A DNA stretch of 64,000 bases from JBFWIW01 sp050253535 (GCA_050253535.1 JBFWIW010000005.1:1-64000), one strand, 5' to 3'; shown: positions 24,384 to 32,934, counted from the first letter of the stretch. Numbers and translations: made by a program. Notes: generated from the sequence alone by a model not told the origin.

Positions 24384-25763
24384 TTATTTGTGCTGTGTGA
24401 TAAAACTTTTTATCGAGGCCATTTGCGCCTCGACCATGGTATAAGCCGGACCGCCCGGGACGCTGCGGAGATTTACACAGGTCTCAAGGTCGATGGCCTT
24501 ATAAACGCCCTCGTCGAAAATGTCTGAAAATTCACGGTACTCGTCGAGCGTCAGCGTCTCCAGCGTTTTGTCGTGAGACAGACAGTAATTCACAAGCCGA
24601 CCGGTGACCGTATACGCATCGCGGAAGGGGAGGCCTTTTTTGACCATGTAGTCGGCGCAGTCGGTGGCGTTTATAAAGCCTTTAGCGGCGGCAGCGCGCA
24701 TGTTATCGGACTTAAGTACCATTGTCCTGAGCATGGCTGAAAATACGGGGAGGCACGCCTTAACTGTATCGACGGAATCGAACACCTGCTCCTTATCCTC
24801 CTGCATGTCCTTGTTGTAGGCAAGAGGGAGCGCTTTCATCACGGTGAGAAGACCCATCAAACTGCCGTAGACCCGGCCTGTCTTTCCGCGTACGAGTTCC
24901 GGAATATCGGGATTTTTCTTCTGGGGCATTATAGACGATCCGGTGGAGTATGCATCGTCCAGCTCAATGAACCGGAATTCCCATGAACACCACATAATGA
25001 TCTCCTCAGAGAATCGTGAGAGGTGCATCATAAGTATTGACAGATCTGACATGAGTTCAATAGCATAGTCACGGTCGGATACGCCATCCAGGCTGTTCTC
25101 GGTTATGCGGGAGAAGCCGAGTTCCTTTGCGACCATGTACCTGTCAATGGGATAGGTCGTCGAGGTAAGGGCTCCTGAACCGAGCGGCAGCTCGTCCATG
25201 CGCTCCAGGCAGTCCTCTAGGCGGAGAACGTCGCGTCTTAACATATTGGCGTAGGCCATCATATAGTGCGAGAAAGTTGTGGGCTGCGCCCTCTGCAGGT
25301 GGGTATAGCCGGGCATGATGGCGGAGGTGTTATTTTCTGCGACCTCCAAAACAGCTTCCATAAGGCCGATAACAAGACTTTTTATCTCTGATATCTGGTT
25401 TTTGAGATACATGCGGAAATCCAGCGCGACCTGATCGTTTCGGCTGCGCGCGGTGTGCAGCCGTTTGCCGGCGTCTCCTATGCGGCGCGTGAGTTCTGTC
25501 TCCACGCTCATATGGATATCCTCGGTATCAATCGAAAATTCCAGTTTTCCGGCCTCGATATCAGCCAATATGTCCCACAGGCAGGCTATTATCCTGTCCG
25601 CGTCGGCCTTTTCAATTATACCGCAGGCGCCTAGCATATGTGCGTGTGCGACGCTCCCGGTAATATCCTCGCGATAGAGGCGCTGATCGAAGGTTATAGA
25701 GGCATTGAGTTCGTCGACGAGCCTGTCCGTATTTTTATTAAAACGTCCTGACCAAAGTTTCAT
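24384..25763 (-). CDS. argH: argininosuccinate lyase
   Basis: 459 aa, normal length. ArgH splits argininosuccinate into arginine and fumarate, the last step of arginine synthesis. It begins MKLWSGRFNKNTDRLVDE; the fumarase/aspartase signature GSSIMPQKKNPD with the catalytic Ser loop lies near 280-291. RARSRND-type segment TARSRNDQVALD is at about 104. It follows argG with a 139-bp gap that contains a GC-rich hairpin, and the start has AAAGGAA upstream. Confidence 0.97.
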   Translation of the reverse strand: MKLWSGRFNKNTDRLVDELNASITFDQRLYREDITGSVAHAHMLGACGIIEKADADRIIACLWDILADIEAGKLEFSIDTEDIHMSVETELTRRIGDAGKRLHTARSRNDQVALDFRMYLKNQISEIKSLVIGLMEAVLEVAENNTSAIMPGYTHLQRAQPTTFSHYMMAYANMLRRDVLRLEDCLERMDELPLGSGALTSTTYPIDRYMVAKELGFSRITENSLDGVSDRDYAIELMSDLSILMMHLSRFSEEIIMWCSWEFRFIELDDAYSTGSSIMPQKKNPDIPELVRGKTGRVYGSLMGLLTVMKALPLAYNKDMQEDKEQVFDSVDTVKACLPVFSAMLRTMVLKSDNMRAAAAKGFINATDCADYMVKKGLPFRDAYTVTGRLVNYCLSHDKTLETLTLDEYREFSDIFDEGVYKAIDLETCVNLRSVPGGPAYTMVEAQMASIKSFITQHK

Positions 25764-25831
25764 AGGCTGTTCCTTTCCAGAAATATTTATCCTCCCGCTG
25801 TGAAAGCAGAGGTTTTTACTGATACGATAAT

Positions 25832-25864
25832 GCGGCTTCCGGGGACATGCGCCACGGAAGCCGC
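25832..25864. other. hairpin between argG and argH
   Basis: A 10-bp stem GCGGCTTCCG (25832-25841) / CGGAAGCCGC (25855-25864) with a 13-nt loop. No T-run follows on the minus strand, so it is more likely an mRNA stability or processing element than a full terminator. Confidence 0.5.
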
Positions 25865-25902
25865 TCGAAAGAGCCGCCGAAGCGGCAATATTAGCTTGTA
25901 AA

Positions 25903-27123
25903 TCAGTTATTCGAGGAGCGCTGCGCGTCGAGAAGCGCCTTTACCTTTATTGGCAGGCCATAGAGGTTTATGAAGCCCTCCGAATCTTTCTGGTCGTAGT
26001 CGCTTTCTCCGAAAGAGGCGAGAGTTTCGCTGTAAAGGCTGTAATCACTCCATACGCCGGCGTTAATTATGTTACCCTTGTAGAGCTTGAGCCTTACCTT
26101 GCCGGTCACAGTTGTCTGCGTTGAGTCAACGAAGGCGGAAAGCGCCTCGCGGAGCGGGGTATACCACTGACCGTTGTAGACCAAGTCGGCAAACTTTATG
26201 GCGAGTTGCGCCTTCATATGGGCCGTCTCCTTGTCAAGGCAGATGGTCTCGAGCACCTCGTGGGCGTGATAGAGGATGGTGCCTCCCGGTGTCTCGTAGA
26301 CACCGCGGCTCTTCATGCCGACAAGTCTGTTCTCGACGACGTCGAGAAGCCCGATACCATTTGTACCGCCAATTTTGTTAAGCTTCAAAATAATATCAGT
26401 CGCATTCATTTCCATACCGTCTATGGTGGTGGGAATGCCTTTTTTAAATTCGAGCTCTACATAGGTCGGTTTGTCGGGGGCGTTTTCGGGTGAGACTCCG
26501 AGCTCAAGAAATTCTTCATTGCTATACTGGGGTTCGTTGCCGGGGTCCTCAAGATCGAGGCCTTCGTGTGAGAGATGCCAGAGGTTTTTGTCCTTGGAAT
26601 AGTTGGTCTCGCGTTTTATTTTGAGGGGGATGTTGTGAGCCTCTGCGTAGTCGATCTCGTCGTCACGGCTCTTGAGATCCCATTCGCGCCACGGGGCGAT
26701 TATTGTCATTTGCGGAGCAAACGCCTTGATGGCGAGTTCAAAACGCACTTGGTCATTGCCCTTGCCGGTGCAGCCGTGGCAGATGGCGTCCGCGCCCTCC
26801 TTGAGAGCGATTTCTACGATGCGCTTTGCGATGACGGGGCGGGCGAAGGAGGTGCCGAGGAGGTACCCCTCGTATCTTGCGCCGGCCTTCATGGTCGGAA
26901 TGATGTATTCGTCGACAAATTCATCTGTAAGATCCTCAATATAAAGCTTGGAAGCGCCGGTCTTTAGGGCCTTTTCCTCCAACCCGTCGAGCTCGGTGCC
27001 TTGTCCGACGTTACCGGAGACTGCGATAACCTCGCACCCGTAATTTTCCTTTAGCCAGGGAATGATTATTGAAGTATCAAGACCGCCGGAATAGGCGAGA
27101 ACACACTTTTTTACCTGTTTCAT
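25903..27123 (-). CDS. argG: argininosuccinate synthase
   Basis: 406 aa, normal length. ArgG condenses citrulline and aspartate using ATP. The PP-loop AYSGGLDTSI is at 10-19 and the ATP/aspartate segment GCTGKGNDQVRFE is in the N-terminal third. The start has CGGAGG about 8 bp upstream. The gene has a good promoter overlapped by an ARG box, so expression should be repressed by ArgR when arginine is plentiful. argH follows. No other arginine gene is in the window. Confidence 0.97.
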   Translation of the reverse strand: MKQVKKCVLAYSGGLDTSIIIPWLKENYGCEVIAVSGNVGQGTELDGLEEKALKTGASKLYIEDLTDEFVDEYIIPTMKAGARYEGYLLGTSFARPVIAKRIVEIALKEGADAICHGCTGKGNDQVRFELAIKAFAPQMTIIAPWREWDLKSRDDEIDYAEAHNIPLKIKRETNYSKDKNLWHLSHEGLDLEDPGNEPQYSNEEFLELGVSPENAPDKPTYVELEFKKGIPTTIDGMEMNATDIILKLNKIGGTNGIGLLDVVENRLVGMKSRGVYETPGGTILYHAHEVLETICLDKETAHMKAQLAIKFADLVYNGQWYTPLREALSAFVDSTQTTVTGKVRLKLYKGNIINAGVWSDYSLYSETLASFGESDYDQKDSEGFINLYGLPIKVKALLDAQRSSNN

Positions 27124-27157
27124 TTAATGACCTCCGAAATTTATTCTTATGGCTGAA

Positions 27158-27186
27158 AGTATAGCACCTTGTGAATTATTATGCAA
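27158..27186 (-). promoter_or_regulatory. promoter of argGH with overlapping ARG box
   Basis: Minus-strand TTGCAT (27181-27186), a 17-bp spacer and TATACT (27158-27163). An ARG-box-like site at 27172-27185 (TGAAT-TATT-ATGCA on the plus strand) overlaps the -35 and spacer, a position that would block RNA polymerase. Confidence 0.7.
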
Positions 27187-27254
27187 TAGTTGTTGTGACA
27201 TATTCTGCATGAACTTTGCATTAATATCAATGAATCCTTAGTCATGTTGATAAT

Positions 27255-27296
27255 AATACGCATAATATTCATAAATAATTGAATATTATGCGTATT
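27255..27296. repeat. 17-bp perfect inverted repeat between DUF6440 and argG
   Basis: Arms 27255-27271 and 27280-27296 match perfectly around an 8-nt AT loop. On the minus strand it follows the DUF6440 gene by 20 bp and may act as its terminator, although no long T-run follows. Confidence 0.6.
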
Positions 27297-27315
27297 GCTG
27301 ATTGCGCGAAATGAA

Positions 27316-27516
27316 TCAGTACTCTCCGTTTGTGTATGGGGTTATGACGGGATTACCGTCTCTTTCCAGAAGCGCTGTGATGCCGCCGGAGTATCCGCTC
27401 GATACGAACATATAGTTAATGCCGGTTTTTTTGTCCACAATGATTTTTACAGATTCACCGAGGGAAAGCCCCTCTTTATGGATTACCTCAAAACGTTTTT
27501 GATCGCTGCTTTTCAT
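27316..27516 (-). CDS. small DUF6440-type protein
   Basis: 66 aa, ATG behind GAGGAGG. The sequence, with IIVDKKTGINYMFVSSGYSGG in the middle and LLERDGNPVI near the end, matches the small DUF6440 family, whose function is unknown. No signal peptide or membrane segment is visible, so it is probably cytoplasmic. It is the last gene of the xpaC-telA-lemA-TPM cassette, 12 bp after the TPM gene. The assignment is from memory of the family pattern. Confidence 0.7.
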   Translation of the reverse strand: MKSSDQKRFEVIHKEGLSLGESVKIIVDKKTGINYMFVSSGYSGGITALLERDGNPVITPYTNGEY

Positions 27517-27528
27517 ATTTAGCCTCCT

Positions 27529-28440
27529 CTATCGTCGTCCGCCGAAGCCACCGCCGGAAAATCCACCGCCTCCGAAACCGCCGCCCATGTGGCCGCCGCC
27601 GAAACCGCCACCGCCGAAGCCGCCGCCACCGAAGCCGCCGCCACCGCCGCCGAAGCCGCCCGGTCCCCGAGGTCCTCTTGGACCGCGCCAGTGGTGTGGT
27701 CCGCCCCACATATACCAGAAGTAATATGGCGGTATCGGCATACCGAGGCCCATATAGTAAGCGCGATATCTGCGCCTGTCGGAGACCATTGCGGTAATAA
27801 AGAAGACAACAAAGATTCCTACGAAAAAGAGACGGGATATGATATAAAAAGGACTGATACCATAGAAGTAACCGTCACCGTAATACCCATCGTTCTGCCC
27901 GGAAGAGAAGCTGCCGTCGGAAGTATTGCCTGCCGCCTCGTCGAAAAAGCTTACGTTATATTGATTCTCGTACCAGTAGGAGAGCTGTGTCACGAGGGAT
28001 ATGACGGCGGCGTCATAGTTGCCCTTATCGAAATCGTCCCAAAAATATTTATTCAGATAATTATCGCGATCACTTACGGTAAAAGTGTTTTCAATTTCAC
28101 TGCCGACCACAATACCGCCCTTGCCCTCCGCCGGGCAGAAGAGGAGGAGCATACCATTTGACGCTATCTTCCAGTTGTTGAAGACCTGCACAGCGTATTC
28201 GTCTGCGTACATCCCGTCAAGATAACTGACAAAGACGACAACCATCTGTGCGCCGTCGCAGTAGTATTCCAGTTCGCCGTTTAATGAAACTATGTCATTT
28301 TCAAGCGACGCCGAGAGAACACCAGCTTTGTCGTTTACATAAAAACTGTCTGCCGGCTCTATGACCGCCAGGGCAGTTGGGGCGAGTACTGCGCACAGGA
28401 TAATGAGTGCCGCCGTCAGCGCAGGAATCTTTTTTTTCAT
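27529..28440 (-). CDS. TPM-domain membrane protein with glycine-rich tail
   Basis: 303 aa, ATG behind GTGAGG. A signal peptide (1-25) is followed by a TPM domain (about 30-160) with FYVNDKAGVLSASLEN and GMLLLFCPAEGKGGI, then a membrane segment (about 205-225), a Trp/Tyr/Pro-rich stretch and a long GGGGF-type tail from about 262 to the end. The TPM fold is an acid-phosphatase-like or photosystem-repair-type domain, probably outside the membrane here. Gly-rich tails like this are common in the family and often face the cytoplasm. It is next to a LemA protein, a frequent partner. Confidence 0.85.
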   Translation of the reverse strand: MKKKIPALTAALIILCAVLAPTALAVIEPADSFYVNDKAGVLSASLENDIVSLNGELEYYCDGAQMVVVFVSYLDGMYADEYAVQVFNNWKIASNGMLLLFCPAEGKGGIVVGSEIENTFTVSDRDNYLNKYFWDDFDKGNYDAAVISLVTQLSYWYENQYNVSFFDEAAGNTSDGSFSSGQNDGYYGDGYFYGISPFYIISRLFFVGIFVVFFITAMVSDRRRYRAYYMGLGMPIPPYYFWYMWGGPHHWRGPRGPRGPGGFGGGGGGFGGGGFGGGGFGGGHMGGGFGGGGFSGGGFGGRR

Positions 28441-28464
28441 TGTAACCTCACAATCAGTGTATTT

Positions 28465-29037
28465 CTAAGCCTCCGCTCCGAAATACTCGGGGCTTTCGGC
28501 AAACACAAAGCCACGCAGCGCGCTCACGGGAAAAACGGCCAGAACGCCGGTCTCGTATTCGGCGACCCTGGCGTTATACAGGCTTTTTTCAATGGCGCCC
28601 TGTGCACCCGAGAGGTTGGAGATATAGGTCGCCGCGTTGTCGGCATCGGTATCGGACAGGTCCTGTGCCTCGAGACCCGCGGCGAGCGCCGTGTAGGCAA
28701 CCTCTAGCTTCTGGTTCGCCTCGTATTTCTGCGAAACGGTCTCCGCGTCGAGCAGCTCGTGGCGCGCCTCCAGCAGGGACTCCGTCTCGGCGGACACGGC
28801 TTCGTAGTTTGAAGCTACGGTGAGCAGACCGAGCGAGGCGCTTATGCGCGCGTCGAGATGCGTCTGGATGCCGGGCTGGGTATATTTATCCTTCTCGATA
28901 TAGATGCCGTCTGTAAACATGCTGCCGAGCTTTGCCACCTGGCGGTTCAGGCTCAGATGCACGCCGAGAAGCGTAAACACGACTATAACCGCGGCGAGAA
29001 TGGCAAAGGCGTTCTGTCTTTTTTTAATAAATTCCAT
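28465..29037 (-). CDS. LemA-family protein
   Basis: 190 aa from the ATG at 29037, 7 bp after AAAGGA; a longer frame back into telA lacks a site. One N-terminal transmembrane helix (about 10-28), then a helical domain with the LemA-like core LLEARHELLDAETVSQKYEANQKLEVAYTAL. The function is unknown; LemA proteins usually sit beside TPM or HtpX genes. Located between telA (10-bp gap) and TPM (24-bp gap) in one operon. Confidence 0.75.
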   Translation of the reverse strand: MEFIKKRQNAFAILAAVIVVFTLLGVHLSLNRQVAKLGSMFTDGIYIEKDKYTQPGIQTHLDARISASLGLLTVASNYEAVSAETESLLEARHELLDAETVSQKYEANQKLEVAYTALAAGLEAQDLSDTDADNAATYISNLSGAQGAIEKSLYNARVAEYETGVLAVFPVSALRGFVFAESPEYFGAEA

Positions 29038-29047
29038 GTCCAATCCT

Positions 29048-30202
29048 TTATTTGCGCAGATCGAGCAGCTTCTGTTTAAGCTCACCCTCGATACGGCCGA
29101 GTTCGGCCTCGGCTTCTTTTCGCTTCTGGGAACCCTCAATCTGGATGTTTCTGACCTCTTCAAGTGTCTCGATGAGGCTAAGGTTCGTCTGCTTCAAGGT
29201 TTCAATATCAACGATGCCGCGCTCGGACTCCTTGGCGATATCGATGGAGCCCATTTTGAGCTTTTCAGCGTTCTTGCGCAAAAGCTCGTTTGTGACTTCG
29301 GTTACCTCCCTCTGGGCTTGCATGGCCTGTTGAGAGTGGTGAAGGCCGAGAGCCAGTACCATCTGGCTTTTCCAGAGCGGGATGGTGTTCACGATTGAAG
29401 TCTGTATTTTCTCGACCATCAGGGTGTCGTTGTTTTGAATGAGGCGTACCTGCGGTGCCATTTGGATGGATATTATACGCGTAAGCTCAAGGTCGTAGAG
29501 CTTCTTCTCAAAGCGGTTCACCATATTGGCAAAGTCGTTTGCCGACTGCGCATCTTCAGGAAGGCCCGTCTCCTTAGCCTTTTTCTGCAGTTCCGGGAGG
29601 GTTACTGTCTGACACTCCTCCAGCTTTTTCTTGCCGGCGAGGATGTACATCGTGAGCTCCTTGAAGTAGTTCTGGTTCATTTCGTACATCTTGTCAAGCA
29701 TTGCTACGTCCTTTAAAAGGATGACCTGATGGTTCTGGAGGGCGTCCGTTATTTTGTCAACGTTGACCTCAGCCTTTGCATACTGTGCCTTTACGTTAGC
29801 TATCTGATTTGCGACCTTTTTTCTTAGTCCGAAAAAGCCCTTCTTCTCATCCTCGCTGTAATTGAGGCCCTTGAGCTGGACGACGAGGTCAGAGAGCATG
29901 TCGCCGACTTCGCCGAGGTCCTTGGTGCGAACGTTATTCAGCGTAGTTGTGGAAAAATCGGAGATATGCTTCTGCGAAGCTGCGCCGTACTGCAAAACGG
30001 CGTTCGTATCGGTTATATCAATTTTCTTGGAGAAGTCCAGAACAGCCTTCTGCTCCGTTTCGGAGAGTTGAGACATGTCGAGCTTGACCGCTTTTGTGTC
30101 ATGGGCTTTCTCGGCCTCGGCAGAGGCGGCAGTCTGCGCCGCGCCACTGCCTGATGGATCAAGAGTCAGGGCAGGGACGGCTTCCATATTTATATTGTCC
30201 AT
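29048..30202 (-). CDS. TelA-family toxic anion resistance protein
   Basis: 384 aa, ATG behind AAAGGAAG. It is mostly alpha-helical and coiled-coil, with an Ala-rich N-terminus and KKKLEECQTVTLPELQ and QAQREVTEVTNELLRKNAEKL segments matching the TelA/KlaA family. It was named for tellurite tolerance; in Firmicutes it sits next to XpaC and the true role is unclear, probably at the membrane surface. Second gene of the cassette, 27 bp after xpaC. Confidence 0.88.
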   Translation of the reverse strand: MDNINMEAVPALTLDPSGSGAAQTAASAEAEKAHDTKAVKLDMSQLSETEQKAVLDFSKKIDITDTNAVLQYGAASQKHISDFSTTTLNNVRTKDLGEVGDMLSDLVVQLKGLNYSEDEKKGFFGLRKKVANQIANVKAQYAKAEVNVDKITDALQNHQVILLKDVAMLDKMYEMNQNYFKELTMYILAGKKKLEECQTVTLPELQKKAKETGLPEDAQSANDFANMVNRFEKKLYDLELTRIISIQMAPQVRLIQNNDTLMVEKIQTSIVNTIPLWKSQMVLALGLHHSQQAMQAQREVTEVTNELLRKNAEKLKMGSIDIAKESERGIVDIETLKQTNLSLIETLEEVRNIQIEGSQKRKEAEAELGRIEGELKQKLLDLRK

Positions 30203-30229
30203 TTCTTCTTCCTTTCGTGTGTTTGCGTA

Positions 30230-30868
30230 CTAAAAATCTTTACCAGAGAGGCCCTCGCGCTTCAGCATGGATTCGAGTACCGTTATATCTGTTTCAATGT
30301 CCAGTGCCTGATTTGCAAACAGGGAGTCGAGTTGTTTTTTATAGGCCAGGATGGTCGTGTCAAGGATATCTTCTATGCGGCCCATGGTGCCTGATATGTT
30401 CTCGCCCTCGATTCCCTGGTTGTACATTCTGTCGTATGCGTTTAAAAGCTTGATTGTGGTAGGGAGAAAATAACTCGAAAAGCGCCTCACTTGAGGGAGA
30501 TCGGCGGGATCATCAATGACGTCCTTGAATATACGCTCAGTTAATTCGGTGAGTTCGTCCACCTTTTTTGCGACTGCAGGCGATTTTATCGAGGACCGCA
30601 GGTGGCGCATCTCGTTGGCAGCGCGCTCGCCATCCCGAAGGAGCGCGTCTATCTCGGGATTACCAGTCGTAACAGGCTCCGGCGGTATCTCAACCTTCTC
30701 GACCGTACCCGGAAAAATCATGGAGAGAATAATGAACGAGACGGCGGATAAAGCAATGAGGATGAGGAAGTGCAGCGGCCTGTAAAGCGGAAAAAAAAGG
30801 GTATAGAGCGCCCACACAGTGGCAGTGCCGTAAACTGGTATGACCGATGGTTTTTTTATTTCGCGCAT
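30230..30868 (-). CDS. XpaC-like membrane protein
   Basis: 212 aa from the ATG at 30868, behind GAGGGG; the longer frame lacks a site. Two N-terminal hydrophobic segments (about 12-50) precede a helical cytoplasmic domain with RRFSSYFLPTTIKLLNAYDRM, the block typical of the 5-bromo-4-chloroindolyl phosphate hydrolysis (XpaC) family. The name is historical and no catalytic residues are known. The gene heads the cassette, with a possible -10 at 30956-30961. Confidence 0.82.
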   Translation of the reverse strand: MREIKKPSVIPVYGTATVWALYTLFFPLYRPLHFLILIALSAVSFIILSMIFPGTVEKVEIPPEPVTTGNPEIDALLRDGERAANEMRHLRSSIKSPAVAKKVDELTELTERIFKDVIDDPADLPQVRRFSSYFLPTTIKLLNAYDRMYNQGIEGENISGTMGRIEDILDTTILAYKKQLDSLFANQALDIETDITVLESMLKREGLSGKDF

Positions 30869-31074
30869 ATGGCGGCACCCCTCGCTTTTTTTACAGTAAA
30901 CTAAAGAAAGAATTTTTTGCTTTGAATGACAAATCATGGCGCTGCGGCTTATATTATTATAGTACCCGTCAGTCTTGGGGCAGATACATGTATTGTTAAA
31001 TCGGCAGCGCATGATATTTCCCTTTTAAACCATACTTATTTTATTATCACACTGGTGTAATGTCAAGTTTATAC
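30869..31074. other. divergent intergenic region upstream of xpaC
   Basis: No gene. A likely -10 for the xpaC unit is TATAAT on the minus strand (30956-30961) with a poor -35. Most of the rest is AT-rich. Confidence 0.4.
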
Positions 31075-31103
31075 TTGTAACGGGGAAAAGCCTGTACTAT
31101 AAT
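31075..31103 (+). promoter_or_regulatory. promoter of rpe
   Basis: TTGTAA (31075-31080), a 17-bp spacer and TATAAT (31098-31103). Transcription from here would produce a leader of about 205 nt before rpe. Confidence 0.7.
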
Positions 31104-31109
31104 AACAGG

Positions 31110-31314
31110 GAAAAAAGGCCCGTGACGCCGCAATGGGGCTGCCGGAGCAAAACAGTCTCCGACAGCCCCTATATAAAAGCGAGCGGCGCGCCAGCCGCTA
31201 ATTAATCTTATGCCGCTCCTGCACTGCGGGTGCTCACGTCTTTGCGTGTGTATTTAATGGTTCTTCTTGCAGGAGCGAAACAATATAAAAAAACTAATGC
31301 TGGAGACTATAGAA
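31110..31314 (+). promoter_or_regulatory. long structured 5' leader of rpe (unassigned RNA)
   Basis: Three hairpins are visible. H1 (31135-31147/31157-31169) has 7 bp, one mismatch and 5 bp. H2 (31182-31187/31194-31199) has 6 bp. H3 (31214-31223/31268-31277) has 10 bp and a 44-nt loop. GCGGC at 31183-31187 can pair either within H2 or with GCCGC at 31212-31216, so alternative folds are possible. It matches no riboswitch class that I recognise (checked by eye against T-box, glycine, THF, ZTP, GEMM and cobalamin consensus features). Confidence 0.4.
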
Positions 31315-31959
31315 ATGATTAGAATTGCCCCTTCGATTCTTTCTGCTGATTTTACCATGTTGGGTAAGGATATAAGAGACGTTTGTTCCGCCGACTACCT
31401 GCACTTTGACGTTATGGATGGCGTTTTCGTGCCGAACATCTCTGTGGGACTGCCGGTTTTGGAATCAGTCCGCAAAATGACGGATATGGTGCTGGACGTC
31501 CACCTGATGATAACGAAGCCCCATAAATATGTTAAGCGCTTTGCAGAAGCCGGTGCGGACATCATTGTGTTTCATCTTGAGGCGGACGAGCCGCAGGATA
31601 TTCTGATGGCTATTTCGGATATCAAGGCCTCCGGGAAAAAGGCGGGCCTTTCGATAAAGCCGCGTACGCCGGCAGAGGCGCTTATTCCGTATCTCCCAAT
31701 GCTGGACATGGTGCTCGTTATGACGGTCGAGCCGGGCTTCGGCGGGCAGAGCTTTATGCAGGATCAGATGCCGAAAGTAAAGAAGGTCCGTGAGATGATA
31801 ACCGTAGGCGGTTACGACTGTGACGTGGAGGTAGATGGCGGTATTAACCCGGAGACTGCAAAGATTTGCGTGGGCGCCGGGGCGAACGTACTTGTCGCGG
31901 GGAGCGACATATTCAAGGCAACTGACAGAACAGCGAGAATAAAAGAGCTCAGAGGCTAG
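31315..31959 (+). CDS. rpe: ribulose-phosphate 3-epimerase
   Basis: 214 aa from ATG 31315. Rpe interconverts ribulose 5-phosphate and xylulose 5-phosphate in the pentose phosphate pathway. It is a TIM barrel that starts IRIAPSILSADF; metal/active-site blocks LHFDVMDGVFVPN and LDVHLMI, then MTVEPGFGGQSF and EVDGGINPETA are all present. A GGAG site lies about 11 bp upstream, a little far. It has its own promoter and a long leader. Confidence 0.96.
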   Translation: MIRIAPSILSADFTMLGKDIRDVCSADYLHFDVMDGVFVPNISVGLPVLESVRKMTDMVLDVHLMITKPHKYVKRFAEAGADIIVFHLEADEPQDILMAISDIKASGKKAGLSIKPRTPAEALIPYLPMLDMVLVMTVEPGFGGQSFMQDQMPKVKKVREMITVGGYDCDVEVDGGINPETAKICVGAGANVLVAGSDIFKATDRTARIKELRG

Positions 31960-32250
31960 TGCTGTCGAAAAACCCTTTGCTATTCTTCGGCAAAGAGTTT
32001 GCATATCTGCTCAGCCTCAGCCGTTATGAGAGGTGTTAATACCCCACGGGGGTACCCCGTTTAATTTGACATCCTCGGGCGAAATGAATTCGCCCTTCGG
32101 CAAGGTCCGCTTCGCAAGTGCCATCTGGCGGCGTCCCGATTTTCGGCGGGTCCCTTGGCGCATGTTGCCGGATTTGACGGTTTTATTTAATTTTTGATGG
32201 CGATAACTCTGTGGGGCTGTTATTGCAATTTGTTCATGAGAGGTTAATAT
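31960..32250. repeat. hairpin-rich segment between rpe and recR bounded by near-repeats
   Basis: ATGAGAGGTGTTAATA (32026-32041) recurs as ATGAGAGGTTAATA (32236-32249), the latter covering the recR ribosome site. Between them lie hairpins TACCCC/GGGGTA (32040-32054) and GGGCGAA/TTCGCCC (32077-32095), with GTGGGG near the far end inverted to CCCCAC near the start. After rpe, CTTTGC/GCAAAG may be a weak terminator. No protein is convincing. It looks like a small inserted element, but this is inference. Confidence 0.4.
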
Positions 32251-32850
32251 ATGAGCCTTTTTCCGGCAACATTGGAAAATCTGATCGAAAAGTTTGCATC
32301 GCTTCCGGGCATCGGATATAAGTCTGCCCAGAGGTTGGCTTTTTATGTTCTGTCTTTGCCGAATGAGGAGGCAAACGCCTTTGCGGAAGCGATTTCCGAC
32401 GCAAAGCGCTGTGTGCACTACTGCAGTATCTGCCAGAATCTAACAGATACAGATGTGTGCCGCATATGTGCCTCGCGAGAGCGCGACGGGAGCGTTATAT
32501 GCGTTGTGTCCGATCCAAAGGATGTCGTCGCACTCGAACGTACGCGCGAATTTAACGGGCACTATCATGTGCTGCACGGGGTCATATCGCCGATGAATCA
32601 CATCGGCCCAGATGATTTGAGAATTAAAGAGCTTGTTGCCCGCGTTACAGATGGCAATGTCATTGAAATTATAATGGCCACGAATCCCGATACCGAAGGG
32701 GAGACGACTGCAAAATACATCTCGCGCCTTATAAGGCCGTTCGGTGTTAAGGTCACGCGCCTTGCCTATGGCATACCTGTCGGCAGTAATCTCGAATTTA
32801 CTGATGATCTGACTCTCATGCGCGCACTTGAGGGGCGGCAGGAAATTTGA
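32251..32850 (+). CDS. recR: recombination protein RecR
   Basis: 199 aa. RecR works with RecF/RecO to load RecA at gaps. A helix-hairpin-helix SLPGIGYKSAQRLAF (17-31) is followed by a C4 zinc site CVHYCSICQNLTDTDVCRIC (54-73) and a Toprim domain with VVSDPKDVVALE and ATNPDTEGETTA. The ribosome site GAGAGG is at the edge of the flanking repeat. dnaX, its usual neighbour, is not in the window. Confidence 0.95.
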   Translation: MSLFPATLENLIEKFASLPGIGYKSAQRLAFYVLSLPNEEANAFAEAISDAKRCVHYCSICQNLTDTDVCRICASRERDGSVICVVSDPKDVVALERTREFNGHYHVLHGVISPMNHIGPDDLRIKELVARVTDGNVIEIIMATNPDTEGETTAKYISRLIRPFGVKVTRLAYGIPVGSNLEFTDDLTLMRALEGRQEI

Positions 32851-32934
32851 CAAATCGTATATATTTGTGATAAAATAAAATCCATTGGTTATACTCTATA
32901 TGTGATCACTTATTATGTGTGGCCGCATATCGCT

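Noticed and set aside
27601..27660. Repeated CCGCCGCC units considered as a CRISPR or tandem-repeat locus
   Set aside because: They are codons of the Gly-rich tail of the TPM protein, in frame.
27589..28161. Ala/Thr-rich frame on the plus strand opposite the TPM gene
   Set aside because: It is the reverse of the Gly-rich repeat; composition alone creates the open frame.
31465..32004. 179-codon minus frame across rpe
   Set aside because: Antisense to the clearly supported rpe gene.
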